The notes under the pieces: model-generated | The model's input: only the letters and a program-made list of their open reading frames with translations | Database searches by the model: none | What the model was told of the DNA's origin: nothing | Position numbers and translations under genes: made by a program | Shown: piece after piece, positions 12,442-23,173 of the stretch | Layout: every line of letters begins with the position of its first letter | Position numbering within the stretch: the stretch's first letter is position 1 | Assembly (NCBI GenBank): GCA_024364735.1 | Contig: JAGFNQ010004012.1 | Location: 266,825 to 330,824, forward strand | Reading direction: 5' to 3' | DNA length: 64,000 bases | From: Boesenbergia rotunda | Lineage: Eukaryota > Streptophyta > Magnoliopsida > Zingiberales > Zingiberaceae

Positions 12442-12968
12442 GGCCGGCAAGGAAAAAAGCAAGTTTTGACGTCTATATACGCCGGAAGCAGCCAGACCGA
12501 GACATTTTGAGAGGCGGAGAAAAAGAAGCCTGAGCAAGAAAAATGAACCTTTTTGCCAACTGATCTATTTGAGAGCAGGTAATGTTTATTCCGGTTGGGG
12601 GTGAGAGAAAGTGAATTTTTATCTTTTCTTATTTCTCAAATAATTTATTATTTATTTTTACTTCTTTTTCTTTTCGTTAATGAAACTCCTATCCAAAACG
12701 AAGGTGACATTGAAAGATGTAAAAGGTGGAACCGTCATCTTAGCGGTCCTCTAATCTCGATCAAGTGTTCAGAGAGGATAAATCACTATTTTTGTTGATG
12801 GAATAAGGAGCCTGGGGTCGAGAAGATTTAAGCCAGCAGACCAGGATTTTATCCCGTGTGCGACTGACGACTAGAGAGACCATCAGATGAACACTATTGA
12901 GGTCGATTAGAGAGACCATCAGGTGGTGATGGATCCTCTGCCTTTATCTTTTACCCTATTTCCTAAAT

Positions 12969-13597
12969 CGTTTATCACCGCCACCACCCCCACACGCCGC
13001 CCGCCCTTATTGTTGTCTGGACTAAATTTTGATTTGAGAGGAAAGTGAATTAACGATTTAATTTTTAGGGCATCTACAACGGCGCGTTAATGCTCGATTA
13101 ATATATCATCCACGTTAAAATCATTACGACGAGCATGTTAAAATACTAACGTGATGAACACATTCAAATATTTAAACGCGTTCATCGTTTATCACCGCGC
13201 CACCCCCACACGCCACCCGCCCATGCCGCTGTCCGGACTAAATTTTGATTTGAGAGGAAGGTGAATTAACAATTCAATTCTTAGGATATCTGCAGCGGTG
13301 TGTTAATGTCAATTAACATATCATCCACGTTAAAATCATTACGACGAGAGTGTTAAAGCACTGACGTGATGAACACATTCAGATATTTGAACACGTTTAT
13401 CGTTTATCACCGCCGCCACCCCCACACGCCACCTGCCCACGCTACTGTCCCAACTAAATTTTGATTTGAGAGGAAGGTGAATTAATGATTCAATTCTTAG
13501 GGTACCTGCAACGGTGCGTTAATGCTCGATTAACATATCATCCATGTTAAAATCATTACGACGAGCGTGTTAAAGCACTGACGTGATGAACACATTC
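12969..13597. repeat. Tandem array of ~215-bp units (2.9 copies)
   Basis: Units start with cgtttatcaccgc at 12969, 13186 and 13401. Each includes a cytosine-rich cacccccacacgcc block, a shared attttgatttgagagga stretch and catccacgttaaaatcatta. The third unit breaks off after gatgaacacattc at 13597. Confidence 0.85.
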
Positions 13598-13675
13598 TTA
13601 GGGTACCGGGCCGGTCACCCGAGATTAAAAAAACCTCGTTAATCATTTTTTAAACGCGTTCATCGCTTCGTGACA

Positions 13676-13850
13676 TGACATCCTCAATCGATTGGGGAAG
13701 CGTAATCGATTAGGCAATCGATTATGGGCGCCCCTATCCCCAATTGATTGGGCAGCCTTTCCAATCGATTCCGGACACCCCTAAACTGCAATTGAGGATG
13801 TTGTTAATCGATTGGGACACCCATAATTGATTAAAAATCGAAAATGATCA
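13676..13850. repeat. Cluster of AATCGATT palindromic words
   Basis: Within ~170 bp the words aatcgatt, caattgatt and attgatt occur about nine times, separated by short GC-rich linkers (for example tcaatcgattgg, gtaatcgattag, gcaatcgattat). The same style of cluster occurs in the LTR of element 6 (42361-42660). Confidence 0.75.
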
Positions 13851-15481
13851 TCTAAACGGTTAATAAACGTTCACAACAGTCATAAAATAGTCATAAACGA
13901 TTATTTTAATATAAATAAATAAATTTTCATATGTAAATATTCATTATCTTACAACTCTCATTTATGTTGTATTTTTTTCATTTCAAATTTATAATAATAA
14001 TTTAAATTTTAAATAAAGATAAATATATTTAAAAATATTATTATTTATTTTAAAAATAATCATTTAAATTTATAAATAAAATTAAAAATAAAAAAATATG
14101 TAAATAAGAAAATGAATATATAAGAGAATGTATATATGAGATAATGTGTATGTGGTATGTGTACCTCACAAATAATGGAAGTTGAATGTTAAACGAATGT
14201 GAGAGAACGAACATATTAATGTGTATGTGTATGTATATATGACATGTGAATCTTATATTTTTGAATAAAGTGGTAGGTATTATAATATTAAAAATATTAA
14301 ACGGTTTCTATGCAGTTAGATTCATCAATTATTTTCTCTCTAAATTTTAATCGGGACCGTCGATGAGAACCGCAGTGGACGGATGATAATCGCGAGGAGT
14401 GCCATGGATGAGTGGGATTTGGACAGATAAACGGGGTAAAATGAGAGACAGGTGATCTCATCGGTTGGGAACGAGACTGACGCCTGACGGAGTTTTTCTG
14501 GCCTGTGGTTGTCCCTTTTCTTGACTTTTGCTTCACCTCCTCGATCTCTCAGTCAGAGTGTTTTTTTTTCAATTGGTAAATAATCTTTAAATTCCTAATC
14601 AGATCTTAAATTTTATCTTTAATTTTTATATAAAAAATTTATTTCAATTCCTTCTATTTATTTAAATTTTCTAATATATACTAATTTATTTAATTATTTT
14701 TATTATTTTTAAATATAAAAAATCTAAAATAAAATATAATTCTTTCTAAATTTAGTATCATATAATTAAAATCTATTATATTTTTTTTATCAAATTGAGT
14801 ACGATCCTTTTTACAAATCAAGTTATGAGAATTGATCAAAGTTATCCACAATTGATTGGAGCTACTACAATCAATTAAGGTAAACGATTAGGAATTGATT
14901 GATAATTGATTAGTTGTATTTGTCGCGAGAGAACATCATCCTTATATTTTATAAGTATAAAAGTCCAAAAATAAGTATAATTTTCTTAAATTCAGCGCAT
15001 TTAAATTAGAATTTAGTATTTTTTTTATCAAGTTGAGCATAATTCTTTTTACGCCTGACCAATTAATTAGAGTTCATACCAATCAATTAGCTTAGGATGA
15101 ATTGATTAAGTCGTACTCAATTTAATAGAAAATATATTAGATTTTAATTAAATGATGTTGAATTTAAGATGAATTATACTTGATTTCAGACTATTTGAAC
15201 CTAAAAAAATTGAGGGTAATTCGGTAAATCGATAGTTAAAACATATCAAACTTTGCATACAGGGAGTGGAAATAAATTTTTTCTGACACAGGGACTGAGG
15301 AGAAAGTTGAGTTTGTATGCAGGGGGTTTAGGATAACTTTTTCCTTTTTCATTCACCCGTGCTCCTCATTTCTTTTCTTCTTCCGAGTCACGGTCACAAA
15401 GAATCCTTTGGGAGGATCAGTTGACTGCCAATGGGCTTGGAATTGTCTGCTTAATCCTTAATAATAATAATTATTATTATT

Positions 15482-16532
15482 AGGATTCATATTTTTCAAG
15501 TCCCAAATTTAATACTAAATTATAGATTCTAAGGGGTGCTTGGTAAGCGGGTTTAAAAGTCGGGAATGGGAATGAAATCTATTTCATTCCCATTGATGAT
15601 GCTTGGTATACGGGATTAGAATCAAAATATGGATATGATACCCATGATTTTATAACCTAACCCCCACTAGGTTATCATCAAACTCATAAACCCCTCAATC
15701 AAAACCCATTACCATCCCCATTGCCGAATATATACCAAGCGCCCCCTAAAATTAAACATTTAAAAAGACTTTTATATTTCTAAAGTTGGACGTTTATTTT
15801 TTTTTAAATTCTAAATTTTAAAACTAACAATTTTAATTTCATACAATGGGAGACATCTTAAGTCTTTTTTTTAAAAAAAAATTATAGTTGAATACTATAA
15901 CCCAATTGGGACACTGAACCATAGGTGTTTTCGATTTTTAATTTTTTTAGCTTAAATACTATAACCTAATTGGGAAGGTGAACCCCAGGGATTTTCGATT
16001 TTTAAATTTTTTTTTAACTTAAACACTATAACCTAATTGAGAAGGTAAACTTTAGACTAAAATAAAAAAAGTATTGACTTTGGGATTAAAAAAGTCTCTT
16101 CAAAAGTTTAATATCAGAATAACTAATTTAGTATCAAGATTGGTATCCAAAATATCTTTTCCTCTATAAAAATTTAAAAATTAATGGCAGAAAAAACGAC
16201 ATTTACAAATGTCAAAAAATTGAGGAAAATATATTTTGGGTACCAAACGTGATACTAAATTGGCGATTCTGATACTAAATATTTGAAAAGACTTTTTTAG
16301 TCTCAAAGTTAATACTTTATTTTTATTTTAGTCTAGGTTCACCTTCTCAATTTAATTATAGTGTTCAAGCTAAAAATTTAAAAATTGAAAACCCCTAGGG
16401 TTCACCTTCCTAATTGGGTTATAGTGTTCAAGCTAAAAAATAATTAAAAATCGAATACCCCTGGGTTCACATTCCCAATTAGGTTATAGTATTCAAGCTA
16501 AAAAAAATTAAAAATTGAAACCCCCTAGTATT
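15482..16532. mobile_element. Fold-back (inverted-repeat) element, left part
   Basis: The sequence from 15482 to about 16164 is repeated in inverse orientation from 16222 to 16532 and continues at 40979-41352 beyond the retroelement nest. The inner spacer is 16165-16221. Each arm contains ~65-bp degenerate repeats built on a word like ttcaccttcccaattggg followed by ttatagtgttcaagcta. The outermost left arm also occurs, truncated, at 12226-12330 in duplication unit 1. It has no ORF, consistent with a non-autonomous fold-back transposon. Confidence 0.75.
15533..15746. mobile_element. Tourist-like (PIF/Harbinger) MITE, 214 bp, TSD TAA
   Basis: Terminal inverted repeats are ggggtgcttggta at the left and taccaagcgcccc(c) at the right. 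TAA flanks both ends (15530-15532 and 15747-15749). The paralogous site in duplication unit 1 (around 12269-12271) has a single TAA and no insert, which is a natural empty site. It has no coding capacity. Confidence 0.9.
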
Positions 16533-17680
16533 TGTTGGGGCAATCTATGGTTCGGAGTGACCATGTGTTTTGATGTTTGGGCAAAGGGTTTAAGTTAGGT
16601 TCACCCTTGTGTTTTGATATGTGTATTTAAGTGTGCAGGTTTGCAAGGTACACATGGACTTAGTTGGACGACTTCGGGTACGGTGAAGGATGCCATGGAG
16701 GCAAGCCGTGGGCTTGTGTGCGCATCCGAGGGACTATGGATATAGCAGGGATGATGAGCCGAGGGAAGCAGACTTCAAGGCGTACGTGAAGGTTAGCATG
16801 GAGGCAAGTCAAGGGCTTGTGTGCGCATCTGAGGGACGAGGGCTAAAGTCGAAGAGGGCTTGAAGGCAACAGGTCAAGGCAGCTGGAGCAGGGACGATGA
16901 GTCGAGGGACGCGTACTTCGAGGCATGCATGAAGGATGACATGGAGGTAAGCCGAGGGCTTGTGTGTGCATCTGAGGGACGGGAGCCAAAGACGAAGAGA
17001 GCACTAATGCAACAGATCGAGGCTGCTGGTGAAGAGTCAGCTGAGTCGTGAGGGTTCGAGTGCTGAGGGAAGTGTACTCGGGAAATTCTAGTATTCGAGT
17101 GCTGAGAGAAATGTACTTGGGAAGGGAAAACCTTAGGTGTGGAAGTGGACATGTCGACTGGTGTCTGGGCAGTCGACTGGTATATGCCACAGAAAGATCA
17201 GTCGGCTGCTAATAGGGCAGTCGACTGGTGGTGGCTGGAAATTCGAACGTTGGGCTTGCAACGGTCGAATTTAGGTGGGACCAGTCAATTGGTAATGGAC
17301 CAGTCAACTGGTAGCTAGTTTCTCAGCCTTGAGCACTATTTAAAGGGGCTCGGTTTTGGTTGAGAGGTTTTGACGAAATGAGCTTGTTAGAGCTCATTAG
17401 TAGTCTTTGTTGCTCAGAAGTGTTGTCTGGGTTGTGGCGAGGTTTCTCCACACACAAGGAGCTACACGAGCTAGCCGGAGGACTTCTGGGGAGTCATCTA
17501 CCGACGGATTGGGATCGTCCACCTTACGGATGGCTGTGGAGTAGGAGCTTATCTCCAAACTATGTAAAGGCGACGTGTTAGCATTTATTTAAATTTGTTA
17601 TTATTGGTTCCGCTTGCGCACGCTAACATTGTAGGAAGAACGAATCGAAAAGGTGTTATTCACCCCCCTCTAGCACACGG
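16533..17680 (+). repeat. 5' LTR of element 1, main part
   Basis: Matches 39789-40953 throughout. It is interrupted 13 bp before its end by element 2; the final bases (taagatcctaaca, 21306-21318) resume after the element-2 TSD. A TATA-like tatttaaa lies at 17337-17344. It contains a GTCGAC word cluster. Confidence 0.9.
17150..17320. repeat. CAGTCGACTGG palindrome cluster in the element 1 5' LTR
   Basis: Six to seven copies of the word cagtcgactggt or near variants (cagtcggctg, cagtcaattggt, cagtcaactggt) are spaced irregularly. The 3' LTR has the same cluster at 40405-40590 with more intact GTCGAC cores. The variants differ mostly in the central CG, as expected from methylated-cytosine decay. 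Confidence 0.85.
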
Positions 17681-18087
17681 TGTAAGTACCCCTGGTTGAT
17701 TTTGATGTGATCAACCAATTTAAGTTAGGTCATGGTATGTTTAATCCCTCTGATAAGTGTGCAGGAGCTTAGGTACGGAGGAAGTCGAGCGTAAGACGTA
17801 GCGGACGAGAAGGATTGTGCGGGGAAGTGAGCCGACGGGCTCGGTACAATCCTAGGGACGCAGAAGCTGCGAAAGAGTACAACGGTGGATCGAGAAGGAC
17901 GTACGCGACGCCCGAGGGACGAGAAACTGAGAGGAAGCACGCTCGAGGGGCGAAAGGCCGGAGTCGGGTTCGGGTGAGCCTAACTCCGATTGGCCGAAAA
18001 TCACCCAAAAGATGAACTAAAAGACTGGTCAATTTGACCAAGTCAAACAAGGCACCTGAACCAAAAAAAATTTTATTTGTTGTTACG

Positions 18088-18148
18088 AAGATTCAAACCA
18101 GCAACCTCATCGACGTAAATCACCAACCTTACCGACTAAGATAAGGAA
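18088..18148 (-). promoter_or_regulatory. tRNA-like internal pol III promoter signature (degenerate), antisense in the LTR
   Basis: On the minus strand an A-box-like tatcttagtcgg (rc of 18132-18143) is followed ~30 bp later by a B-box-like ggtttgaatc (rc of about 18090-18100). This copy has decayed in both boxes compared with 20768-20835. Confidence 0.5.
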
Positions 18149-18365
18149 GAGATGTGATTGAAATTGTTGCGAGCAGATGATAAAGTTATTTATCTGTTGC
18201 GAGCAGAAGATAAAGTTATCTCTTAAAGGATAACTTTATCCTTTAATCAGATCCAATGGATGCAGTTTAATCCCATCCAAGATCAACCATCCATATTACA
18301 TCCATGGATCAACGGCCAAGAGAAAATTCCTCAACAATCAACAATCCAAATTTATTCTCTTAGGC

Positions 18366-18373
18366 TATAAATA
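18366..18373 (+). promoter_or_regulatory. TATA box of element 2 5' LTR
   Basis: The motif ctataaatagg recurs at the same place in all four LTRs of this family (18366, 21050, and on the minus strand 44910-44917 and 47589-47596). Confidence 0.7.
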
Positions 18374-18617
18374 GGCTTAGAGTTTCAACCTTTTCAATCA
18401 TTCAATTAATTCATTCTTGTAAATCTCAAAAAGTCTAGTGTGCTATTTTTGTAAGGCTTCTCCGCCACAAGGAGATTTTTATTGAGCGCCCACTGCCTTG
18501 GAAGCAACGTTCTCAGTTGCGACCAAATATCTTTTTTTAAAGACGAGTGCCTCCACTTTCATAATTTTTTTTACCGTCTATTCACCCCCTCTAGCCGGTC
18601 CAACTCGATCCAACAAG

Positions 18618-18629
18618 TGGTATCAGAGC
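18618..18629 (+). other. Primer binding site of element 2 (initiator tRNA-Met)
   Basis: tggtatcagagc starts two bases after the LTR end. It is complementary to the 3' end of plant initiator tRNA-Met, the standard primer of Ty1/copia elements. Confidence 0.85.
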
Positions 18630-18679
18630 TAAGGTCGCCGCAGAAGGACTAAACGCCGACTGCAGCAATTTCAAGAAAA

Positions 18680-19558
18680 ATGGTTGGAGCCGTAATCTAC
18701 CCGCCAAAGTTTGAGGGGGAGTTCGCGATGTGGAAGCGCCGAATGCAGGTATTTTTTAAAACTGATATTGAATTGCTAATAATTATGAAAAATGGTTTTT
18801 CAGTTCCTAAAGACAACAACGGCAAGGATAAAGAAATAGAGTCGTGGACCAAGAAGGAGAAATCAGACTTTGAAGCAAACGGCAAAGCTGAATTTCATCT
18901 ACTAGCCGTTCTTTCCGCGCAAGAAGTTAACCGCATCGAGAATTACAACTCGGCAAAAGAGCTCTGGGAGAAATTCCTAGAATTGCATAAAGTGAAGAAT
19001 AAGAAATCAGACATCGCCGCACTGAACACAAGGATGATCCAACTCGACGATGAGTCCTCGTCAGAAGAGTCAAAAGGTCAAGAATACGCGGGACTTGTGC
19101 TGATGGCAAATCATCAAGAACGGAGCACTAATGAAGGGGGAGAGACATCAGAAGAAAGCGACGACGAAAGAGGAACCTCGCTTTTCGAAAGCGACCCGGT
19201 AAGTGAGGTTTGTTTTCTTCCTCATGATCAGTTATATGCAGGAGTTAAAGTTTTGCTCAAATCTAATTGTAGATTAGAAAAAGAAAATTCGAAATTAAAA
19301 AAAATGAATTGTCACTTACTTCCTCTTCTAAAATTTTAAAAATGAAAATGATAATTTGAAAAACTTAGTGCAAAAATTAGAACTTGATATTGTATATTTA
19401 CGCCAAAAGAAAAATAGCTTTCCTGATAATTTAAATTGGTATTTTAAAAATCATAAGGGTCAATTTAAAAAGGTGCCCAAAAGTTATATTCCGCCTAAGT
19501 TTTTAATTAATCCTGTAGACAGGAACTTATTTTGGGTTCCTAAATTTGTATTAAACTG
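18680..19558 (+). pseudogene. Shortened copia-type Gag of element 2, one frameshift
   Basis: ATG at 18680 opens a 219-codon frame with the copia Gag opening (MVGAVIYPPKFEGEFAMWKR) and the NSAKELWEKFLELHK segment. It then passes directly to an acidic Ser/Glu-rich stretch (DDESSSEESKGQ), as if most of the central Gag region and its zinc knuckle were removed. A frameshift in an A-run near 19300 ends this frame; the tail continues in another frame at 19356-19558 and ends FWVPKFVLN, a motif shared with Gag tails of elements 1 and 6. The minus-strand copy at 46406-47284 lacks this frameshift. Gag would normally form the virus-like particle; whether this short form does is unknown. Confidence 0.85.
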
Positions 19559-19559
19559 A

Positions 19560-20349
19560 TAATTTTTTTGGTTATTATATATGTGCACATTTTGTTTCTC
19601 TAACAAAAATTATGTCTTTATTTTTTTATGCACAATTATGCTGTCTATCTACTGGAACTTCTTTCAAAAGTTTTCGAATATTTTTTTCCATCGAAATTTG
19701 AAATTAAAAGTTTAGGGAAAAGACTCATTACAATTTTTTTTCAAATTTTTCGAAGTATTTTTTTTCAATTTTTTAAAATGTACTCTTCAAGAACTCTAAT
19801 GTGTTGGTCTGACATTTTTGAATTTGATGAACTTATTTAAAACTAAAAATTTTTGTCCAAACTCATATCTTCATCTTCGACTTTAACAAAAATATTCAGA
19901 TTTTTTTTTCAATTTTTTATGAATTGTTTATTGAAATATGTTTTTTTTAATTTTCAAAATTCGATAGAAAAATATTTTGACCAGATCCGATTTTTTTTTA
20001 TTTCCTTATCAGTTGTGGATTTTATCAAAAAAAATTTAGATTTTATTTATGTCATTTTTTAAAAAAAATAGAATTAACTTTGAAAAAATATGTCATTTTA
20101 AATTTGAAAAATCTGTGGTAACACGATTTTTTTCATTTAGAATATTTTTTATCGCACTCAAAAAATTTCTTCTTCCCTAATTATATTTTTCCATTTTTTG
20201 ATGTGATCAAAGGAGGAGGAATAGTATTAAGTTAAGGGGTAGAATTTTAATTTATTCTAAATTAAAAAATTTTTTAACTTAAACTGTTTACATTATTATG
20301 CATGTTTTTTATTTTGTTTACCCTAACTTAACTCGGATTGATGCACATC
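19560..20349 (+). other. AT-rich non-coding interior of element 2
   Basis: Long T and A runs with no plausible gene. Short open frames here are Phe/Ile/Lys low-complexity. The stretch is conserved in the copy at 45617-46405, so it belongs to the element. Confidence 0.75.
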
Positions 20350-20363
20350 AAAAAGGGGGAGAT
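20350..20363 (+). other. Polypurine tract of element 2
   Basis: aaaaagggggagat sits immediately before the 3' LTR at 20364 and is mirrored at 45603-45616 in the minus-strand copy. Confidence 0.85.
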
Positions 20364-21300
20364 TGTAAGTACCCCTGGTTGATTTTGATGTGATCAACTA
20401 ATTTAAGTTAGGCCCTGGTATGTTTAATCCCTCTGCTAAGTGTGCAGGAGCTTAGGTACGGAGGAAGTCGAGCGTAAGACGTAGCGGACGAGAAGGATTG
20501 TGCGGGGGAAGTGAGCCGACGGGCTTGGTACAATCCGAGGGACGTGGAAGCTGCGGAAGAGTACACCGGTGGATCGAGAAGGACGTACGCGACGCCCGAG
20601 GGACGGGAAACCGGGAGGAAGCACGCTCGAGGGGCGAAAGGCCGGAGTCGGGTTCGGGTGAGCCTAACTCCGGTTGGCCGAAAATCACCAAGAAGATGAA
20701 CCAAAAGACTGGTCAATTTGACCAAGTCAAACAAGGCACCTGAACCAAAAATAATTTTATTTATTGCTACGAAGATTCGAACCAGCAACCTCGTCGACGT
20801 AAATCACCAACCTTACCGACTGAGATAAGGAAGAGATATGATTAAAATTGTTGCGAGTAGATGATAAAGTTATTTATCTGTTGCGAGCAAAAGATAAAGT
20901 TATCTCTTAAAGGATAACTTTATCCTTTAATCAGATCCAATGGATGCAGTTTAATCCCATCCAAGATCAACCATCCAGATTACATCCATGGATCAACGAC
21001 CAAGAGAAAATTCCTCAACAATCAACAATCCAAATTTATTCTCTTAGGCTATAAATAGGCTTAGAGTTTCAACCTTTTCAATTATTCAATTAATTCATTC
21101 TTGTAAAATCTCTAAAAGTCTAGTGTGCTATTTTTGTAAGGCTTCTTCGCCACAAGGAGATTTTTATTAAGCGTCCACTGCCTTGGAAGCAACGTTCTCA
21201 GTTGCGACCAAGTTTCTTTTTTTAAAGACAAGTGCCTCCACTTTCATAATTTTTTTTACCGTCTATTCACCCCCTCTAGCCGGTCCAACTCGATCCAACA
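20364..21300 (+). repeat. 3' LTR of element 2
   Basis: 937 bp, nearly identical to 17681-18615, followed by TSD cacgg. Contains TATA box 21050-21057 and the best preserved antisense tRNA-like signature. Confidence 0.93.
20768..20835 (-). promoter_or_regulatory. tRNA-like internal pol III promoter (A and B box) antisense in the LTR
   Basis: Read on the minus strand, tatctcagtcgg (rc of 20816-20827) matches the A-box consensus TRGYNNARNNGG at 11 of 12 positions, and ggttcgaatct (rc of 20773-20783) matches the B-box GGTTCGANNCC at 10 of 11. They are ~33 bp apart, a normal spacing for tRNA genes and tRNA-derived SINEs. The pair recurs in all LTRs of this family. No cloverleaf or terminator was worked out, so transcription is inference. 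Confidence 0.6.
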
Positions 21301-21320
21301 CACGGTAAGATCCTAACAAG

Positions 21321-21332
21321 TGGTATCAGAGC
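21321..21332 (+). other. Primer binding site of element 1 (initiator tRNA-Met)
   Basis: tggtatcagagc lies two bases after the end of the 5' LTR (cctaaca, 21318), matching initiator tRNA-Met as in copia elements. Confidence 0.85.
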
Positions 21333-21383
21333 TTGGTGTGCTCATCTATGGACTAACCGCTGAGAGAGCAAAAGCTAGAGGAG

Positions 21384-22087
21384 ATGACGATTGAAAAAAA
21401 GTTGGGTGATGACATCAACGTTCCACCTCCCTATGATCGCGAAGATTTCGACTATTGGAGGATGTGAACGAAGATGTGGTTTGGAATGGATTGGGATTGC
21501 GTGATGGTACTAGAAGAGCCATTCAAACTTTCAAGAGATAAGCATTGGAAAAAGCTCCGACCTAGATATTGGACCAAGGAGCAACAAGCACAATCGATGG
21601 CAAATGAGAAGGTACTTGGAATATTACTTAATATTTTGTCTAATGATGTAATTAGTGGTGTAGGAGAATATCGAAATGCACATGAATTATGGAGCAAGAT
21701 GTTAGCCCTTCAAGAAAATCCTACACAAGCTCAAGTAGTGGAAGAACTCGAGAAAGTGAGCTTAATGATCCAAGAAGAGGAAAAGGACAAATCGGATGAG
21801 GAAAGAAGTTCAACATCCAAAGGGGAGGAGGAAAAAGAAAAAGAGGCATCCAGCTCCTCAAGTGACGTGGCACAAGAAAGCGAAAGATCATCCACTTGAT
21901 CAAGGGAAGAAGAAGAGGTCTCCACTTCAAGGATTGAGGGGAAGGATAGACCACCCTTGATACCGGAGCAAGAAGAAGCTTCCACCTCCACCAAAGCAAA
22001 GTCAAAGGAGCACATAATTTGCTTGGGGTGCAATCAAAAGGGACACTACAAGGACAAGTGTCCATTGGGTAAGAAAAAGGAGGTAAC
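21384..22087 (+). pseudogene. Gag of element 1, N-terminal part, stops at 21465 and 21897
   Basis: ATG at 21384 starts a copia-type Gag: a PPPYDREDFDYW opening, then NAHELWSKMLALQ, an acidic Ser/Glu-rich linker (about residues 135-215) and a CCHC zinc knuckle CLGCNQKGHYKDKC at 22020-22061. Two in-frame TGA codons (21465, 21897) break it, each explainable as CGA to TGA; there is no frameshift. Element 3 is inserted at 22087 and the same frame resumes at 35313. No enzyme domain follows. Confidence 0.85.
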
Positions 22088-23173
22088 TGATAAGCACCAT
22101 TTTATTGATTATTTTAATTGCTAAAATCCATGTTTGACCCATGTTTTTATTGCTTAATTATGATTTTACCCTAGGTTTTGGAACTTTATCTTATTTTGGA
22201 CTTAATTGCAAAATTACACAATTTTTGGATTAATTGGCCACTAATTTTCTGATATATTTTTGTAGGCATGAAAGGATCCTGGACTTAGGGCATACTGGGT
22301 CAAACCTGAGTCGGATGTGAACCGGATCGAATTATCAAGCCTACGATTAATCCGGGCCGTCCGATTCAAGAGCGGCTAGATCTGAGCCATCTGGGACGAT
22401 CTGAAGCAATCCGAGCTAGGGTTAGGGTTGATCAAGCTCTATGATCAAGATCTGAAGGTTTCATCCCAATCAGAGCTCAATCAACCGTTGGATCAAGCAA
22501 GGAGGGCTCTAGAGCATCCATTCACAGATAGAGTTGATCTGGACCATCCGTTGGACATCTGGAGGATCCGAGCTACCACAAGGCAGATCCTGACCCCAGA
22601 TCATCATCATAAAAGTTTGGCTCCAATCAGAGCAAGATCTACCGTTGGATCTCCTCCGATCAATCTGAGCCGTCCATTGGTTATTATTTAAGGAAAAATC
22701 ACGCAGCAGCTGTTCTCGTCGCGTCTCCGCCGCAGCTCCTTCTTCCTTCAGCTGTTCTTCAATTTTAGCTAGTGTTCTTCAATCCAAGGGGCGCGACCCC
22801 TCGATTTCTCATCTAGATCGAGTGCTAGATCATTGGGGAGCTGCTTCGGTGAATTTCCAGCTCCGAATTGGCCAAAACAGAGTTGTTGCGAGGTTTCCGC
22901 AGCTCTGCCTTCGATTGATTCGATTGCGGTTTTGTTCACTCCTTCATCCACCCGAGCAGTTCAGAGGGGTTCCCTGGAGTGCTTGGTTCATCCCTACATC
23001 ATCCGCGCGATTGGACAAGGCGAGATTGAAGAAATTGATTGGGAATTCAGTTGGCACAGACTGTGAGCTGGATTGCTTCGCAGAGACGATTTCTTGATGA
23101 TTTGATGAGCTTGCGGGTTCGAGGCTCACTCTTGCTTGACGACCAAGAGGCACTTGAACTAGGGAAGCATTGA

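Larger units (their letters stand above)
12685..14318. repeat. Segment present only in duplication unit 2
   Basis: Unit 1 passes from the ttttcgttaa block (about 11000) to ttcatcaatt (11042) within ~40 bp, whereas unit 2 has ~1.6 kb between the same landmarks. The extra DNA contains a 215-bp tandem array, an AATCGATT-rich stretch and AT-rich filler. It is an insertion in unit 2 or a deletion in unit 1; no terminal repeats or TSD were found. Confidence 0.55.
12331..15815 (-). repeat. Tandem duplication unit 2, diverged and expanded
   Basis: Second copy of unit 1. It is longer because it holds an extra segment (about 12685-14318) with tandem repeats and a MITE (15533-15746). Elsewhere it aligns with unit 1 with moderate divergence, for example the PstI-free AT-rich blocks at 14320-15480 against 11040-12190, so the duplication is older than the LTR elements in this window. 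Confidence 0.75.
17681..18615 (+). repeat. 5' LTR of element 2
   Basis: Starts tgtaagtacc directly after TSD cacgg and ends gatccaaca before the primer site. It includes a TATA box (tataaata, 18366-18373) about 250 bp before its end and an antisense tRNA-like signature at 18088-18148. Confidence 0.93.
17681..21300 (+). mobile_element. Element 2: 3.6 kb Gag-only copia-like retrotransposon (TSD cacgg)
   Basis: A complete element with LTRs at 17681-18615 (935 bp) and 20364-21300 (937 bp), both from tgtaagtacccctgg to ctcgatccaaca. The TSD cacgg is at 17676-17680 and 21301-21305. After the 5' LTR comes tggtatcagagc, the usual copia primer site for initiator tRNA-Met. Inside there is only a shortened gag and an AT-rich stretch (19560-20349), then a purine tract. 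The minus-strand copy at 44670-48281 has the same structure, so this is a family that multiplies without its own enzymes. Confidence 0.93.

Noticed and set aside
22428..22691. 87-codon frame present twice (22428-22691, 32800-33063)
   Set aside because: It lies in the U3/R part of both LTRs of element 3, is built from repeated DNA words, and its identity reflects LTR youth.
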